Shown here: positions 1 to 5,131 of the stretch, piece after piece
How positions within the stretch are numbered: the stretch's first letter is position 1
Layout: each line of letters starts with the position of its first letter
From: Candidatus Hydrogenedentota bacterium
GTDB lineage: Bacteria; Hydrogenedentota; Hydrogenedentia; Hydrogenedentales; JAEUWI01
Direction of reading: 5' to 3'
Assembly (NCBI GenBank): GCA_030430835.1
Contig: JAUIKJ010000239.1
Span: 1 to 5,131, forward strand
Length of the DNA: 5,131 nucleotides
Translations under genes and position numbers: made by a program
Notes under the pieces: generated by a model
The model's input: only the letters and a program-made list of their open reading frames with translations
Told to the model about the DNA's origin: nothing
The model's database searches: none

Positions 1-2
1 TC

Positions 3-557
3 GTTCTCTCCGCGCCCTCCGGTGCGGGCAAGCTCAGCCTGCTCACCCGCTTGCGCGCGGCCGACGACCGCGTCACGACCGCGACCTCAGTCACCACCCG
101 CGCCCCGCGCCCGGGTGAAGTTGACGGCGATCACTACCATTTCGTGGATATGCGCCGCTTCAACGAGTTGCTTGCGGCGGACGAGTTCGTCGAGTGGGCC
201 GAGGTCCATGGCAACCGCTACGGCACCCTGCGTTCCGAACTGGAAAGATGCCTGACCGCGGGAAAGGATGTTATACTTGAGCTGGATGTGCAGGGCATGC
301 GCCATTTGCTCCGGCAAGGCCAGGATATCGTCAGTATCTTCCTGATGCCCCCTTCCCTCGAAGAACTGGAGAGCCGCCTCCGAAAGCGCGGTGCGAACGA
401 CGAGAACGACATCCGCGTGCGGTTGCAGAATGCTGCAGACGAAATGGCCGCACGGGGTGAATATGACTACACCATTATCAACGACGAACTGGATCGGGCC
501 GCCGACGAGTTGAAATCCATTCTGGACAACGAGCGGCGCCGTCTCCAAGATTCCTGA
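3..557 (+). CDS. gmk: Guanylate kinase, 5'-truncated by the window edge
   Basis: This enzyme phosphorylates GMP to GDP with ATP in the cytoplasm, an essential step in purine nucleotide supply. 184 residues are visible; only the first few (start codon and beta-1 strand) lie outside the window. The reading frame runs open to the left edge, so the TTG at 51 is internal and not a start. Visible features are the P-loop SAPSGAGK (bases 9-32), the GMP-binding stretch TTRAPRPGEVDGDHY (bases 93-137), the NRYGT motif that helps bind the guanine, an LDVQG motif, the lid region around PPSLEELESRLRKRG, and the closing EYDYTIINDEL. All match bacterial Gmk in order and spacing. The odd point is Leu (CTC, 33-35) directly after the Walker A lysine, where Ser or Thr is expected. 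It is followed after 13 bases by rpoZ, a widespread pairing. Identity is near certain; activity depends on the P-loop substitution being tolerated or being an error. Confidence 0.96.
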   Translation, partial: VLSAPSGAGKLSLLTRLRAADDRVTTATSVTTRAPRPGEVDGDHYHFVDMRRFNELLAADEFVEWAEVHGNRYGTLRSELERCLTAGKDVILELDVQGMRHLLRQGQDIVSIFLMPPSLEELESRLRKRGANDENDIRVRLQNAADEMAARGEYDYTIINDELDRAADELKSILDNERRRLQDS

Positions 558-558
558 C

Positions 559-563
559 AGGAG
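559..563 (+). promoter_or_regulatory. Shine-Dalgarno site of rpoZ
   Basis: AGGAG sits 7 bases before the ATG at 571, just after the gmk stop codon. It fixes the rpoZ start and shows that this genome uses ordinary ribosome binding sites for its housekeeping genes. Confidence 0.85.
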
Positions 564-570
564 TAAACCC

Positions 571-804
571 ATGCCCGCACCCTTTTCCGTAGACGAATTC
601 GCCGGGAAGATCGACAGCCTCTACCGTCTGGTGATCATCGGCGCAAGCCGCGCGAACCAGATCTCGAAGAACGAGAGCCATGGCTTCGGCGGTATGCTGC
701 ACGGCAAGAAGCCGACGATTACCGCGCTTGATGAGATCATGGCCGAGAAAGTGGGCTACTTCACCGGCGAAGAACCGGACGAAGGCTACCTCGAACTGGA
801 GTAA
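571..804 (+). CDS. rpoZ: DNA-directed RNA polymerase omega subunit
   Basis: This small subunit binds the beta-prime subunit and helps RNA polymerase assemble and stay stable. The protein is 77 residues, typical for omega. The conserved Rpb6/omega core is visible: IDSLYRLVIIGASRANQI (about residues 14-32), in which the RANQ segment corresponds to the usual RA-R-Q/L motif, then KKPTITALDEIMAEKVGY (about residues 46-63), matching the family's KP-T-AL-EI block. Between them is a short Gly-rich segment (about residues 33-45). The C-terminal tail is acidic, also common in the family. The ATG at 571 is supported by AGGAG 7 bases upstream. It lies between gmk and coaBC, a conserved neighbourhood in many bacteria, with 13 bases before it and 4 bases after it, so the three genes are very likely cotranscribed. 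Confidence 0.93.
   Translation: MPAPFSVDEFAGKIDSLYRLVIIGASRANQISKNESHGFGGMLHGKKPTITALDEIMAEKVGYFTGEEPDEGYLELE
798..801 (+). promoter_or_regulatory. Shine-Dalgarno site of coaBC inside the rpoZ end
   Basis: GGAG overlaps the last Glu codon of rpoZ, just before its TAA, and lies 7 bases before the ATG at 809. This decides the coaBC start: upstream in-frame starts such as the ATG at 680 would lie deep inside rpoZ. The arrangement suggests translational coupling between the two genes. Confidence 0.8.
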
Positions 805-808
805 GTCG

Positions 809-2053
809 ATGCCCGGGCCGTATGCAGACAAGGAAATCGTTCTCGGCATTACCGGTTCGATCGCTGCATACAAGGCCTGTGAACTGGCCTCGAGGCTGGT
901 CGAAGGTGGCGCTACGGTCCGCGCGGTACTCACCGGTGCCGCGCAGGAATTCGTGGGCGCCGCTTCGCTTGAGGGCATCACCGGCAACCCGGCCATCACC
1001 AGCATGTTCGGGCAGGCCACCAACCCGGAGATCGAACACATTGCGGTGGCGCGGTGGGCCGACCTCTTTCTCCTCGCCCCGGCCTCTGCCAATCTCATCG
1101 CCAAGGCGGCACAGGGAATCGCCGACGACTGGCTCACGACCTCGCTGCTCGCCACGCGCGCGCCGCTGCTCTTCGCCCCGGCGATGAACATGCACATGTA
1201 TGCGCACCCCGCCACCCAGGCCAACATCGCGACGTTGACGGAACGTGGCGCGCACTTCGTGGGTCCAGATTCCGGGGCGCTGGCCTGTGGCGATGTCGGC
1301 CCCGGCCGCCTGATTGATCCGGCCGCCATTCTGGAGCGGGTGCGTGTGCTGCTCAATCCCGTCCATCCACTCGCAGGCAAGCGCGTGCTAATCACCAGTG
1401 GCGCGAACCATGAGCCTGTGGACCCGGTGCGCTTCATTGGCAACCGCAGCTCGGGCAAGATGGGCCGTGCGCTCGCACTCGAGGCGCTGCGCCAGGGCGC
1501 GGAGGTAACGGTCGTGACCGGCCCCCACGAAGCCCCCCTCCCCCGCGATGCCCAGTCGATTCACGTCGAAACCGCCGCGGAGATGCTCGAAGCGGTCGAG
1601 GCGCGCTGGAACGACACGGACATCTTCATCGCGGCCGCCGCGGTGGCGGACTACCGCGTCGATCGTCCGATGGCGGAGAAGCACAAGCGTGACGGCAGCG
1701 TGCTGACGTTGACGCTCGTGCCGAACCCGGACATCGCCCGGCACGTCGGCCTGAAGAAACGCGCGGACCAGATCAGCGTGGGTTTCGCGGCCGAAACGCA
1801 CGACGCCGTGCGAAACGCAACGGACAAGCTCAGCCGGAAGAATTTCGACCTCGTGGTGGCGAATGAGGTCGGCGTCGCGGAGTCCGGCTTTGGCACGGAC
1901 ACCAACAAGGCCTGGCTGGTTGCCCCCGGCATGGAGGCCGAAGAGCTTCCCCTGATGACGAAGGACGCGCTCGCCGTACGTATTTTCGCGCGTATCCTTA
2001 CCGCGGTTACGGCATCGCCCGACCCCTCCCCCGTCCACGGCGCGTCCCGATAA
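809..2053 (+). CDS. coaBC: Bifunctional phosphopantothenoylcysteine decarboxylase / phosphopantothenate-cysteine ligase
   Basis: This enzyme carries out two successive steps of coenzyme A synthesis: it joins 4'-phosphopantothenate to cysteine (CoaB, C-terminal half) and decarboxylates the product to 4'-phosphopantetheine (CoaC, FMN-dependent N-terminal half). The protein is 414 residues, close to the usual 400 or so. CoaC motifs: GSIAAYK (16-22) for FMN, the catalytic His77 in EHIAVARWAD, PAMNMHM (124-130) with the active-site Asn127, and the substrate clamp ALACGDVGPGR with Cys160. CoaB motifs: SGANHEPVDPVRFIGNRSSG (197-216) with Asn212, the AAVADYRV block (277-284), Lys291 in EKHK, VGFAAET (324-330), and FGTDTNKAWLV (361-371). 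All catalytic residues known from E. coli Dfp have counterparts. SGANHEPVD replaces the more common SGGT-EPID, a mild variation. The start at 809 is set by the Shine-Dalgarno site and by family length. The last 15 or so residues are a Pro/Ser-rich tail without family conservation. Confidence 0.96.
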   Translation: MPGPYADKEIVLGITGSIAAYKACELASRLVEGGATVRAVLTGAAQEFVGAASLEGITGNPAITSMFGQATNPEIEHIAVARWADLFLLAPASANLIAKAAQGIADDWLTTSLLATRAPLLFAPAMNMHMYAHPATQANIATLTERGAHFVGPDSGALACGDVGPGRLIDPAAILERVRVLLNPVHPLAGKRVLITSGANHEPVDPVRFIGNRSSGKMGRALALEALRQGAEVTVVTGPHEAPLPRDAQSIHVETAAEMLEAVEARWNDTDIFIAAAAVADYRVDRPMAEKHKRDGSVLTLTLVPNPDIARHVGLKKRADQISVGFAAETHDAVRNATDKLSRKNFDLVVANEVGVAESGFGTDTNKAWLVAPGMEAEELPLMTKDALAVRIFARILTAVTASPDPSPVHGASR

Positions 2054-2083
2054 CCCGGTTTCTACTTCGCCCATCGCTTCGGT

Positions 2084-2089
2084 TAGGAT
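2084..2089 (+). promoter_or_regulatory. Dual-reading signal upstream of the LacI gene (ribosome site or -10 box)
   Basis: In the 42-base gap after coaBC the only recognisable signal is TAGGAT. Its AGGA core (2085-2088) stands 7 bases before the ATG at 2096 and reads as a Shine-Dalgarno site. The same hexamer matches a -10 box at four of six positions and would place a transcript start at or next to the ATG. I see no convincing -35 box, and the ribosome-site reading is the simpler one. No palindromic LacI-type operator is evident in the gap. Confidence 0.5.
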
Positions 2090-2095
2090 GGTGTT

Positions 2096-3157
2096 ATGCG
2101 CTACACGATCCATGATATCGCCCGGGAACTCGGTGTGTCCGCGCGCACCGTGGGCCGCGTGGTCAACCAGCAGGAGGGCGTGGGCGAAGAGACCCGAAAA
2201 CGGGTCGAGGCCTTCATTCAGGAAGTCGGCTACCGCCCGCATTCCGGCGCGCAAAGCCTGCGCCGTCAGGCCAGTGACAGCATCGGCTTCATGCTCTGTG
2301 CGCCCGCCGACCAGCTCCCCCTGAGTCAGGATCTGCTCACGTGGCTCTTCAGCCAGCTCTACGAGGTCTTCGGCACCCACGGCAAGTTCATCAGTTTCGA
2401 CATGAACCCGCCCGTACAGAACGGCGTGCGCGACTACGCGCGCGGCATCTGGCAGCAGCGTTTCGACGCATCGGTGATCGGCGGCGCCTTTTATCCCAAC
2501 GACACGACCCTGGCGCGCATCCATGCCCTCGGCGCGCCCTATGTTGCACTCGCGCGGCTGCCCGCTTTGCCCGAGGCCTGCACCGGTGCCGTAGACTATG
2601 AGGAAGCGTGCTACCTCAGCACCCGGTACCTCATCGAAAAAGGGCACACGCGGATCGGCGTGCTGCAGGGCCTGCCGCATCATGTTCCCGGAATCGAGCG
2701 CATCGTGGGCTACAAGCGCGCATTGGACGAAGCCGGCCTTTCCTACGACGCCACACTCATCAAGCCATTGAGTTTCGCGCCCAAGAACTTGACCAACCAG
2801 TTTCACCGGCTCCTGCTCGACACCAACGTAAGCGCGGTTGTCGACGCCAGCGGTGCCCAGGACGCGCACAGCCTGCGCGAAGGCGTGCGCATGGGCGGAC
2901 GTATGCTGGGCCGCGACCTCGATATGGTCGTCTGGACCTACACCTCGGGCGCCGTGGTCCTGCGCGAAGCACTTGCCCATGTCTGGTTACCGGTCCGCGA
3001 AACCGCGGCAGAGTCCATCGCCCTGCTCGGCGACTGGCTCTACGAGCGCCGCGACGGACCGTTTCAGGTACTGTATCGCCCCGTGATCTATGACACGCCG
3101 CAAGGCGAAGAAGTCGCCAAGCCGAAACCCGTCTTCGAGGTGCATCTCGAAGAATAA
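2096..3157 (+). CDS. LacI/GalR-family transcriptional regulator
   Basis: A DNA-binding repressor or activator expected to act as a dimer and respond to a small ligand. The protein is 353 residues, within the family's usual size. The N-terminal helix-turn-helix TIHDIARELGVSARTVGRVV (4-23) is followed by the EETRKRVEAFIQEVGYRPH segment (31-49) and a hinge helix ending in SLRR (54-57). The periplasmic-binding-like effector domain begins near residue 61. Its family blocks include VDYEEACYLSTRYLIEKGHTRI (around 166-187), GIERIVGYKRALDEAGL (199-215) and a late LPVRETAAESIALLGDWL (298-315). Two departures stand out: the recognition helix has Gly20 where TVSRV normally has Ser, and the segment that usually reads VVG-DD reads VVWTYTSG (278-285), losing the Asp that contacts sugars in many members. 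Its target and effector cannot be named. The nearest downstream gene, 51 bases away and codirectional, is the R2lox-type oxidase. Confidence 0.9.
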   Translation: MRYTIHDIARELGVSARTVGRVVNQQEGVGEETRKRVEAFIQEVGYRPHSGAQSLRRQASDSIGFMLCAPADQLPLSQDLLTWLFSQLYEVFGTHGKFISFDMNPPVQNGVRDYARGIWQQRFDASVIGGAFYPNDTTLARIHALGAPYVALARLPALPEACTGAVDYEEACYLSTRYLIEKGHTRIGVLQGLPHHVPGIERIVGYKRALDEAGLSYDATLIKPLSFAPKNLTNQFHRLLLDTNVSAVVDASGAQDAHSLREGVRMGGRMLGRDLDMVVWTYTSGAVVLREALAHVWLPVRETAAESIALLGDWLYERRDGPFQVLYRPVIYDTPQGEEVAKPKPVFEVHLEE

Positions 3158-3166
3158 CGCAAACCC

Positions 3167-3188
3167 GTCCGCGGCCACCGCGCCGGAC
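3167..3188 (+). terminator. GC-rich hairpin between the LacI gene and the R2lox gene
   Basis: GTCCG (3167-3171) pairs with CGGAC (3184-3188). Inside it CGG (3172-3174) pairs with CCG (3178-3180), leaving a three-base bulge and a tight CCA loop. No T-run follows, so it is not a classical intrinsic terminator. It could weaken read-through into the next gene, or it may be chance pairing in GC-rich DNA. Confidence 0.3.
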
Positions 3189-3194
3189 CGAAGC

Positions 3195-3200
3195 AGGGAG
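3195..3200 (+). promoter_or_regulatory. Shine-Dalgarno site of the R2lox gene
   Basis: AGGGAG lies 8 bases before the ATG at 3209 and supports that start over the later in-frame ATG at 3266. Confidence 0.75.
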
Positions 3201-3208
3201 CCACGACC

Positions 3209-4108
3209 ATGAGCCACGACACCTATTGCACCACGTCACGCGGATTGCAGCGCGGGCTCCCGCCGATGCGCCTCTTCGAACTGGCAAAAAAGCACGGAAT
3301 CTGGAATCCGAGCGAGATCGATTTCACCCAGGACCGCAAGGACTGGCTCACCCTCAATGAACAACAGCAGGACATGCTGCTCCGGGTCGCCGCGCACTTC
3401 ATCGCCGGCGAGGAAGCGGTCACGAAAGACCTGCTACCGCTCATCAACGTGATCGCGGATCAGGGACGGCTCGAAGAGGAAATGTACCTTACGACCTTCC
3501 TCTGGGAGGAAGCGAAACACGTCGACTTTTTCAATCGATTCCTGACCGAAGTTTGCGAGGCGCCCGTGGATCTGGCGCACTACGCCTGCCCGAGCTACAC
3601 GCACATCGTCTCGGAAGCCTTGCCGAACGCACTGAACGCGCTGCGCAGCGATTCTTCGCCGGAAGCGCTTGGCCGCGCCTCCGCCGTATACAACATGGTC
3701 GTCGAAGGCATGCTCGCGGAAACAGGATACTACGCCTATTTCACGATCATGGATCGGCATGGCATCCTCCCCGGACAGCGCGAGGGCATTGCCAAATTAA
3801 AGCTAGACGAAAGCCGGCACATTGCCTATGGCGTCTATCTCCTGAGCCGCCTGATGTGCGAGGAGCCGCACGTCTGGGACGTCGTACAGGAAACGATGAA
3901 CGACCTGCTGCCCTACGGTCTGGCCATGATTGACGAGATCTACGACGTCTACGACCCGATTCCCTTCGATGTCACCAAGGAACAGTTCACGAACTACGCG
4001 ATGGGCCAGTTCCAGAAGCGCCTCGACCGCATCGCCCGCGCCCGGGATCTGAGCATCGAGGAAATTAACAAGGAAACCCTGTCGGTGATCGCATCGAACG
4101 ACGGCTGA
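3209..4108 (+). CDS. R2-like ligand-binding oxidase (R2lox), likely mis-annotated as ribonucleotide reductase beta subunit
   Basis: A ferritin-like, four-helix-bundle protein with a dinuclear metal site. Characterised R2lox proteins (Mycobacterium tuberculosis Rv0233, Geobacillus kaustophilus) hold a Mn/Fe cofactor, bind a long-chain fatty-acid-like ligand, and form a Val-Tyr ether crosslink on reacting with oxygen; their physiological substrate is unknown. The protein is 299 residues, slightly shorter than the 314 or so of Rv0233. From memory of Rv0233, all key residues align: metal ligands Glu68 (in IAGEEAVTKD), Glu101 and His104 (in WEEAKH), Glu166 (in VYNMVVEGMLAETGYYA), and Glu201 and His204 (in LDESRHIAYG); crosslink pair Val71 and Tyr161. 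The GEEAV signature and Tyr161 argue against a true class I R2, which instead has an Asp or Glu ligand context and the radical Tyr at another place. No nrdA-like gene is in view. It has its own Shine-Dalgarno site and follows the LacI gene codirectionally, so it may share that transcript or be controlled by that regulator. Confidence 0.9.
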   Translation: MSHDTYCTTSRGLQRGLPPMRLFELAKKHGIWNPSEIDFTQDRKDWLTLNEQQQDMLLRVAAHFIAGEEAVTKDLLPLINVIADQGRLEEEMYLTTFLWEEAKHVDFFNRFLTEVCEAPVDLAHYACPSYTHIVSEALPNALNALRSDSSPEALGRASAVYNMVVEGMLAETGYYAYFTIMDRHGILPGQREGIAKLKLDESRHIAYGVYLLSRLMCEEPHVWDVVQETMNDLLPYGLAMIDEIYDVYDPIPFDVTKEQFTNYAMGQFQKRLDRIARARDLSIEEINKETLSVIASNDG

Positions 4109-4115
4109 GTTCGCC

Positions 4116-4141
4116 CCCCTTGGCGCCAGCCCGGCGCGGGG
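4116..4141 (+). terminator. GC-rich hairpin between the R2lox gene and the export operon
   Basis: GCGCC (4123-4127) pairs exactly with GGCGC (4133-4137) around an AGCCC loop, and CCCC (4116-4119) can pair with GGGG (4138-4141) across a three-base bulge. There is no T-run after it. It lies 8 bases past the R2lox stop and overlaps the spacer of the proposed promoter for the permease. It may act as a weak or factor-assisted terminator, or may simply reflect GC-rich sequence. Confidence 0.3.
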
Positions 4142-4150
4142 TGCTACCAT
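4120..4150 (+). promoter_or_regulatory. Candidate sigma-70-type promoter for the ABC export operon, possibly leaderless
   Basis: TGCTACCAT (4142-4150) reads as an extended -10 element: TGC followed by TACCAT, which matches TATAAT at four of six positions. TTGGCG (4120-4125) matches TTGACA at four of six and lies 19 bases upstream of the -10 hexamer, slightly long but tolerable with an extended -10. A start about 7 bases past the -10 falls near 4157, one or two bases before the ATG at 4159. The region between has no Shine-Dalgarno site. The call rests on motif matching alone. Confidence 0.45.
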
Positions 4151-4158
4151 CCCGGCTC

Positions 4159-5019
4159 ATGAGTGGCCCCGTATATTCCAGCAACGCGGAGCGCAGTGTC
4201 GCGCGGGTGGTTCCGGACCTGATCCAGGCCCGGGAACTGCTCATGGATCTCGTGAAGAAAGACCTCCGCGTGCGCTACCGCTATGCGACCATGGGATTTC
4301 TCTGGGCGATCCTGGAACCGATCGCCCTGATGCTCATCCTGACCTTCGTGTTTTCCTACGTGTTGGCGGACAAGATCGGCGTGGACCCATCGGCCACGGC
4401 GCGTCCCTTCGCCATCAGCGTCCTCTGCGGCCTGATCTTCTGGCAGTTCGCCGCGGAGTCCATCCGGAGCGCCACGGGTTCGTTGGTCGACAACCAGAAC
4501 CTGGTTCAGAAAGTCCGCTTCACGCGTGAGGTGGTGCCGCTCGCGGCGCTGGGCTACCCCTTGATCAATCTGCTCATCGGCCTGCTGCTGCTGCTGCTGC
4601 TGCAGTATATCCTCGTTGGCGTGCTGCCTCTCTTGGCCTTGCCCTGGCTCCTGCTGGTGCTTGGCATCCAGATCATGCTGCTCGCCGGCTTTGCACTCCT
4701 GCTGAGTTGCGCCCACGCGCACTTTCGAGATATCGGCTACATGGTCGGCGTGGCCATCCTCTTCGGCTTCTACGCCTCGCCGATCTTCTATGAATTGCCC
4801 CTCGTACAGGACAGTTCGCTGCTGCCGACCTGGGCCAAGACCCTCTATTCCCTCAATCCGATGGCCGGCATCATTACCGCCAATCGCCAGATATTGATGG
4901 ACGGGCACGCGCCAAACCTTTCGTTGCTAATCTGGCCGGCGCTGCTTGCAGTATCATCGCTTGTGCTCGGCGCCAGTGTGTTCCGGCGCGCCGCGCCCAC
5001 GCTTTCGGACCATCTCTAA
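4159..5019 (+). CDS. ABC-2 type polysaccharide/polyol-phosphate export permease (Wzm/TagG-like)
   Basis: The membrane subunit of an ABC exporter that moves lipid-linked glycan (O-antigen, capsule or teichoic-acid type) across the inner membrane. The protein is 286 residues, usual for the family. The amphipathic entry segment LLMDLVKKDLRVRYRYATMG (27-46), then FLWAILEP, is the family hallmark. Six membrane segments can be drawn at about 49-70, 84-100, 126-152, 157-185, 193-212 and 255-274. Conserved spots are HFRDIGYMV (188-196), ASPIFY (206-211) and LNPMAGII (232-239). The third membrane segment contains seven consecutive Leu encoded by a perfect CTG run. The ATG at 4159 is preferred to in-frame TTG 4120 and GTG 4141, because those overlap the hairpin and promoter motifs and add a sequence without family character. 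No ribosome site precedes it. Its stop overlaps the start of the ATPase gene by one base, typical of the Wzm-Wzt pair. The exported glycan cannot be told. Confidence 0.92.
   Translation: MSGPVYSSNAERSVARVVPDLIQARELLMDLVKKDLRVRYRYATMGFLWAILEPIALMLILTFVFSYVLADKIGVDPSATARPFAISVLCGLIFWQFAAESIRSATGSLVDNQNLVQKVRFTREVVPLAALGYPLINLLIGLLLLLLLQYILVGVLPLLALPWLLLVLGIQIMLLAGFALLLSCAHAHFRDIGYMVGVAILFGFYASPIFYELPLVQDSSLLPTWAKTLYSLNPMAGIITANRQILMDGHAPNLSLLIWPALLAVSSLVLGASVFRRAAPTLSDHL
4582..4602 (+). repeat. Perfect (CTG)7 trinucleotide run
   Basis: Seven tandem CTG codons inside the permease gene encode seven of the Leu residues of the third membrane segment. Unit gain or loss would stay in frame and change the length of that helix by one residue per unit, rather than switch the gene off. 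Confidence 0.95.
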
Positions 5020-5131
5020 TGGCGATCATCGAAGCGCGCAATATATCCAAGACCTATCCATTGCGTAGCGGCGCACGCGCGCTCTTCGGGCGCGGGGGGA
5101 TCGCGAGCTTGCTGCGCGGCGGCACAGGAAG
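5019..5131 (+). CDS. ABC exporter ATPase (Wzt/TagH-like), 3'-truncated by the window edge
   Basis: The first 37 codons of the nucleotide-binding partner of the permease are visible. The opening MAIIEARNISKTYPL is the standard first strand and A-loop region of ABC ATPases (hydrophobic strand, then N-I-S-K-x-Y, with the Tyr expected to stack on the ATP adenine). It is followed by an Arg/Gly-rich stretch with LFGRGG and LLRGG that resembles the linker before the Walker A motif in polysaccharide-export ATPases. The Walker A, signature and Walker B motifs lie beyond the window, as would any C-terminal glycan-binding domain that would separate O9a-type Wzt from simpler members. The start overlaps the permease stop as TAATG with no clear ribosome site, so translation is probably coupled. 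The assignment rests on this short segment plus the strong operon context. Confidence 0.8.
   Translation, partial: MAIIEARNISKTYPLRSGARALFGRGGIASLLRGGTG

Noticed and set aside
680..808. Longer coaBC starting at the ATG at 680
   Set aside because: It would overlap most of rpoZ out of frame and add a non-conserved, Arg-rich extension. The ATG at 809 has a Shine-Dalgarno site and gives the family length.
2056..2084. Direct repeat CGGTT (2056-2060 and 2080-2084) and CTTCG (2064-2068 and 2077-2081) as a regulator binding site
   Set aside because: Five-base repeats are easily expected by chance, they are not palindromic, and LacI-family operators are normally inverted repeats.
1388..2980. 530-codon open frame on the minus strand
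   Set aside because: It runs antisense across coaBC and the LacI gene, both secure by family motifs. Its product is compositionally biased without recognisable domains, as expected for mirror frames of GC-rich genes.
3209..4108. Class I ribonucleotide reductase small subunit (NrdB)
   Set aside because: The GEEAV and VYN-VEG-LA-TGYY signatures and the Val71/Tyr161 pair are those of R2lox, and there is no large-subunit gene beside it.
4120..4137. Sigma-54 promoter at TTGGCGCC
   Set aside because: A TGGC-like start is present, but the required GC-containing -12 element (TTGC type) at the fixed spacing is absent.
4120..4158. Permease start at TTG 4120 or GTG 4141
   Set aside because: Neither has a ribosome site, both overlap the hairpin and the -10-like element, and the added residues do not resemble the family's N-terminus.
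4144..4908. 254-codon open frame on the minus strand with a Gln-rich stretch
   Set aside because: It is the antisense of the permease gene; the Gln run is the complement of the CTG repeat.

Overview
The window is a gene-dense, GC-rich bacterial chromosome segment with every supported gene on the + strand. It holds four complete interior genes (rpoZ, coaBC, a LacI-type regulator and an R2lox-type oxidase), one complete membrane permease gene, and two genes cut by the window edges (gmk at the left, an ABC ATPase at the right). No RNA genes, CRISPR arrays, insertion sequences or phage-like genes are visible. No gene-free stretch exceeds about 50 bases.

Left part (1-2053): gmk, rpoZ and coaBC form a tight housekeeping operon covering GDP supply, the RNA polymerase omega subunit, and coenzyme A synthesis. 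This order recurs in many bacterial phyla, including Actinobacteria, Firmicutes and several deeper lineages. rpoZ and coaBC have clear Shine-Dalgarno sites, and the coaBC site lies in the last codons of rpoZ. The guanylate kinase P-loop carries an unexpected Leu where Ser or Thr is expected right after the Walker A lysine.

Middle part (2096-4108): a LacI/GalR-family repressor is followed 51 bases later by a protein with the complete active-site signature of R2lox, the R2-like ligand-binding Mn/Fe oxidase. All six metal ligands and the Val/Tyr pair of the family's ether crosslink are present. It is likely to be auto-annotated as a ribonucleotide reductase beta subunit, but no R1 gene is in view. 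The repressor's effector domain lacks the usual C-terminal sugar-contacting Asp motif, so its ligand may not be an ordinary sugar.

Right part (4109-5131): a polysaccharide-type ABC-2 permease (Wzm/TagG-like) overlaps the start of its ATPase partner (Wzt/TagH-like) by one base. The permease has no Shine-Dalgarno site. Instead it has an extended -10-like element ending 8 bases before its ATG, which suggests a leaderless or nearly leaderless transcript and a separate transcription unit for surface-glycan export.

Organism: high GC, ordinary bacterial housekeeping genes, and a mix of a LacI regulator, R2lox and glycan export. I cannot fix the phylum. The omega protein does not look actinobacterial to me, and an uncultivated GC-rich lineage such as Hydrogenedentota or a relative is a low-confidence guess. 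I see no strong case for a wholly new system. The LacI-R2lox pair, the altered Gmk P-loop and the likely leaderless export operon are the points most worth checking.
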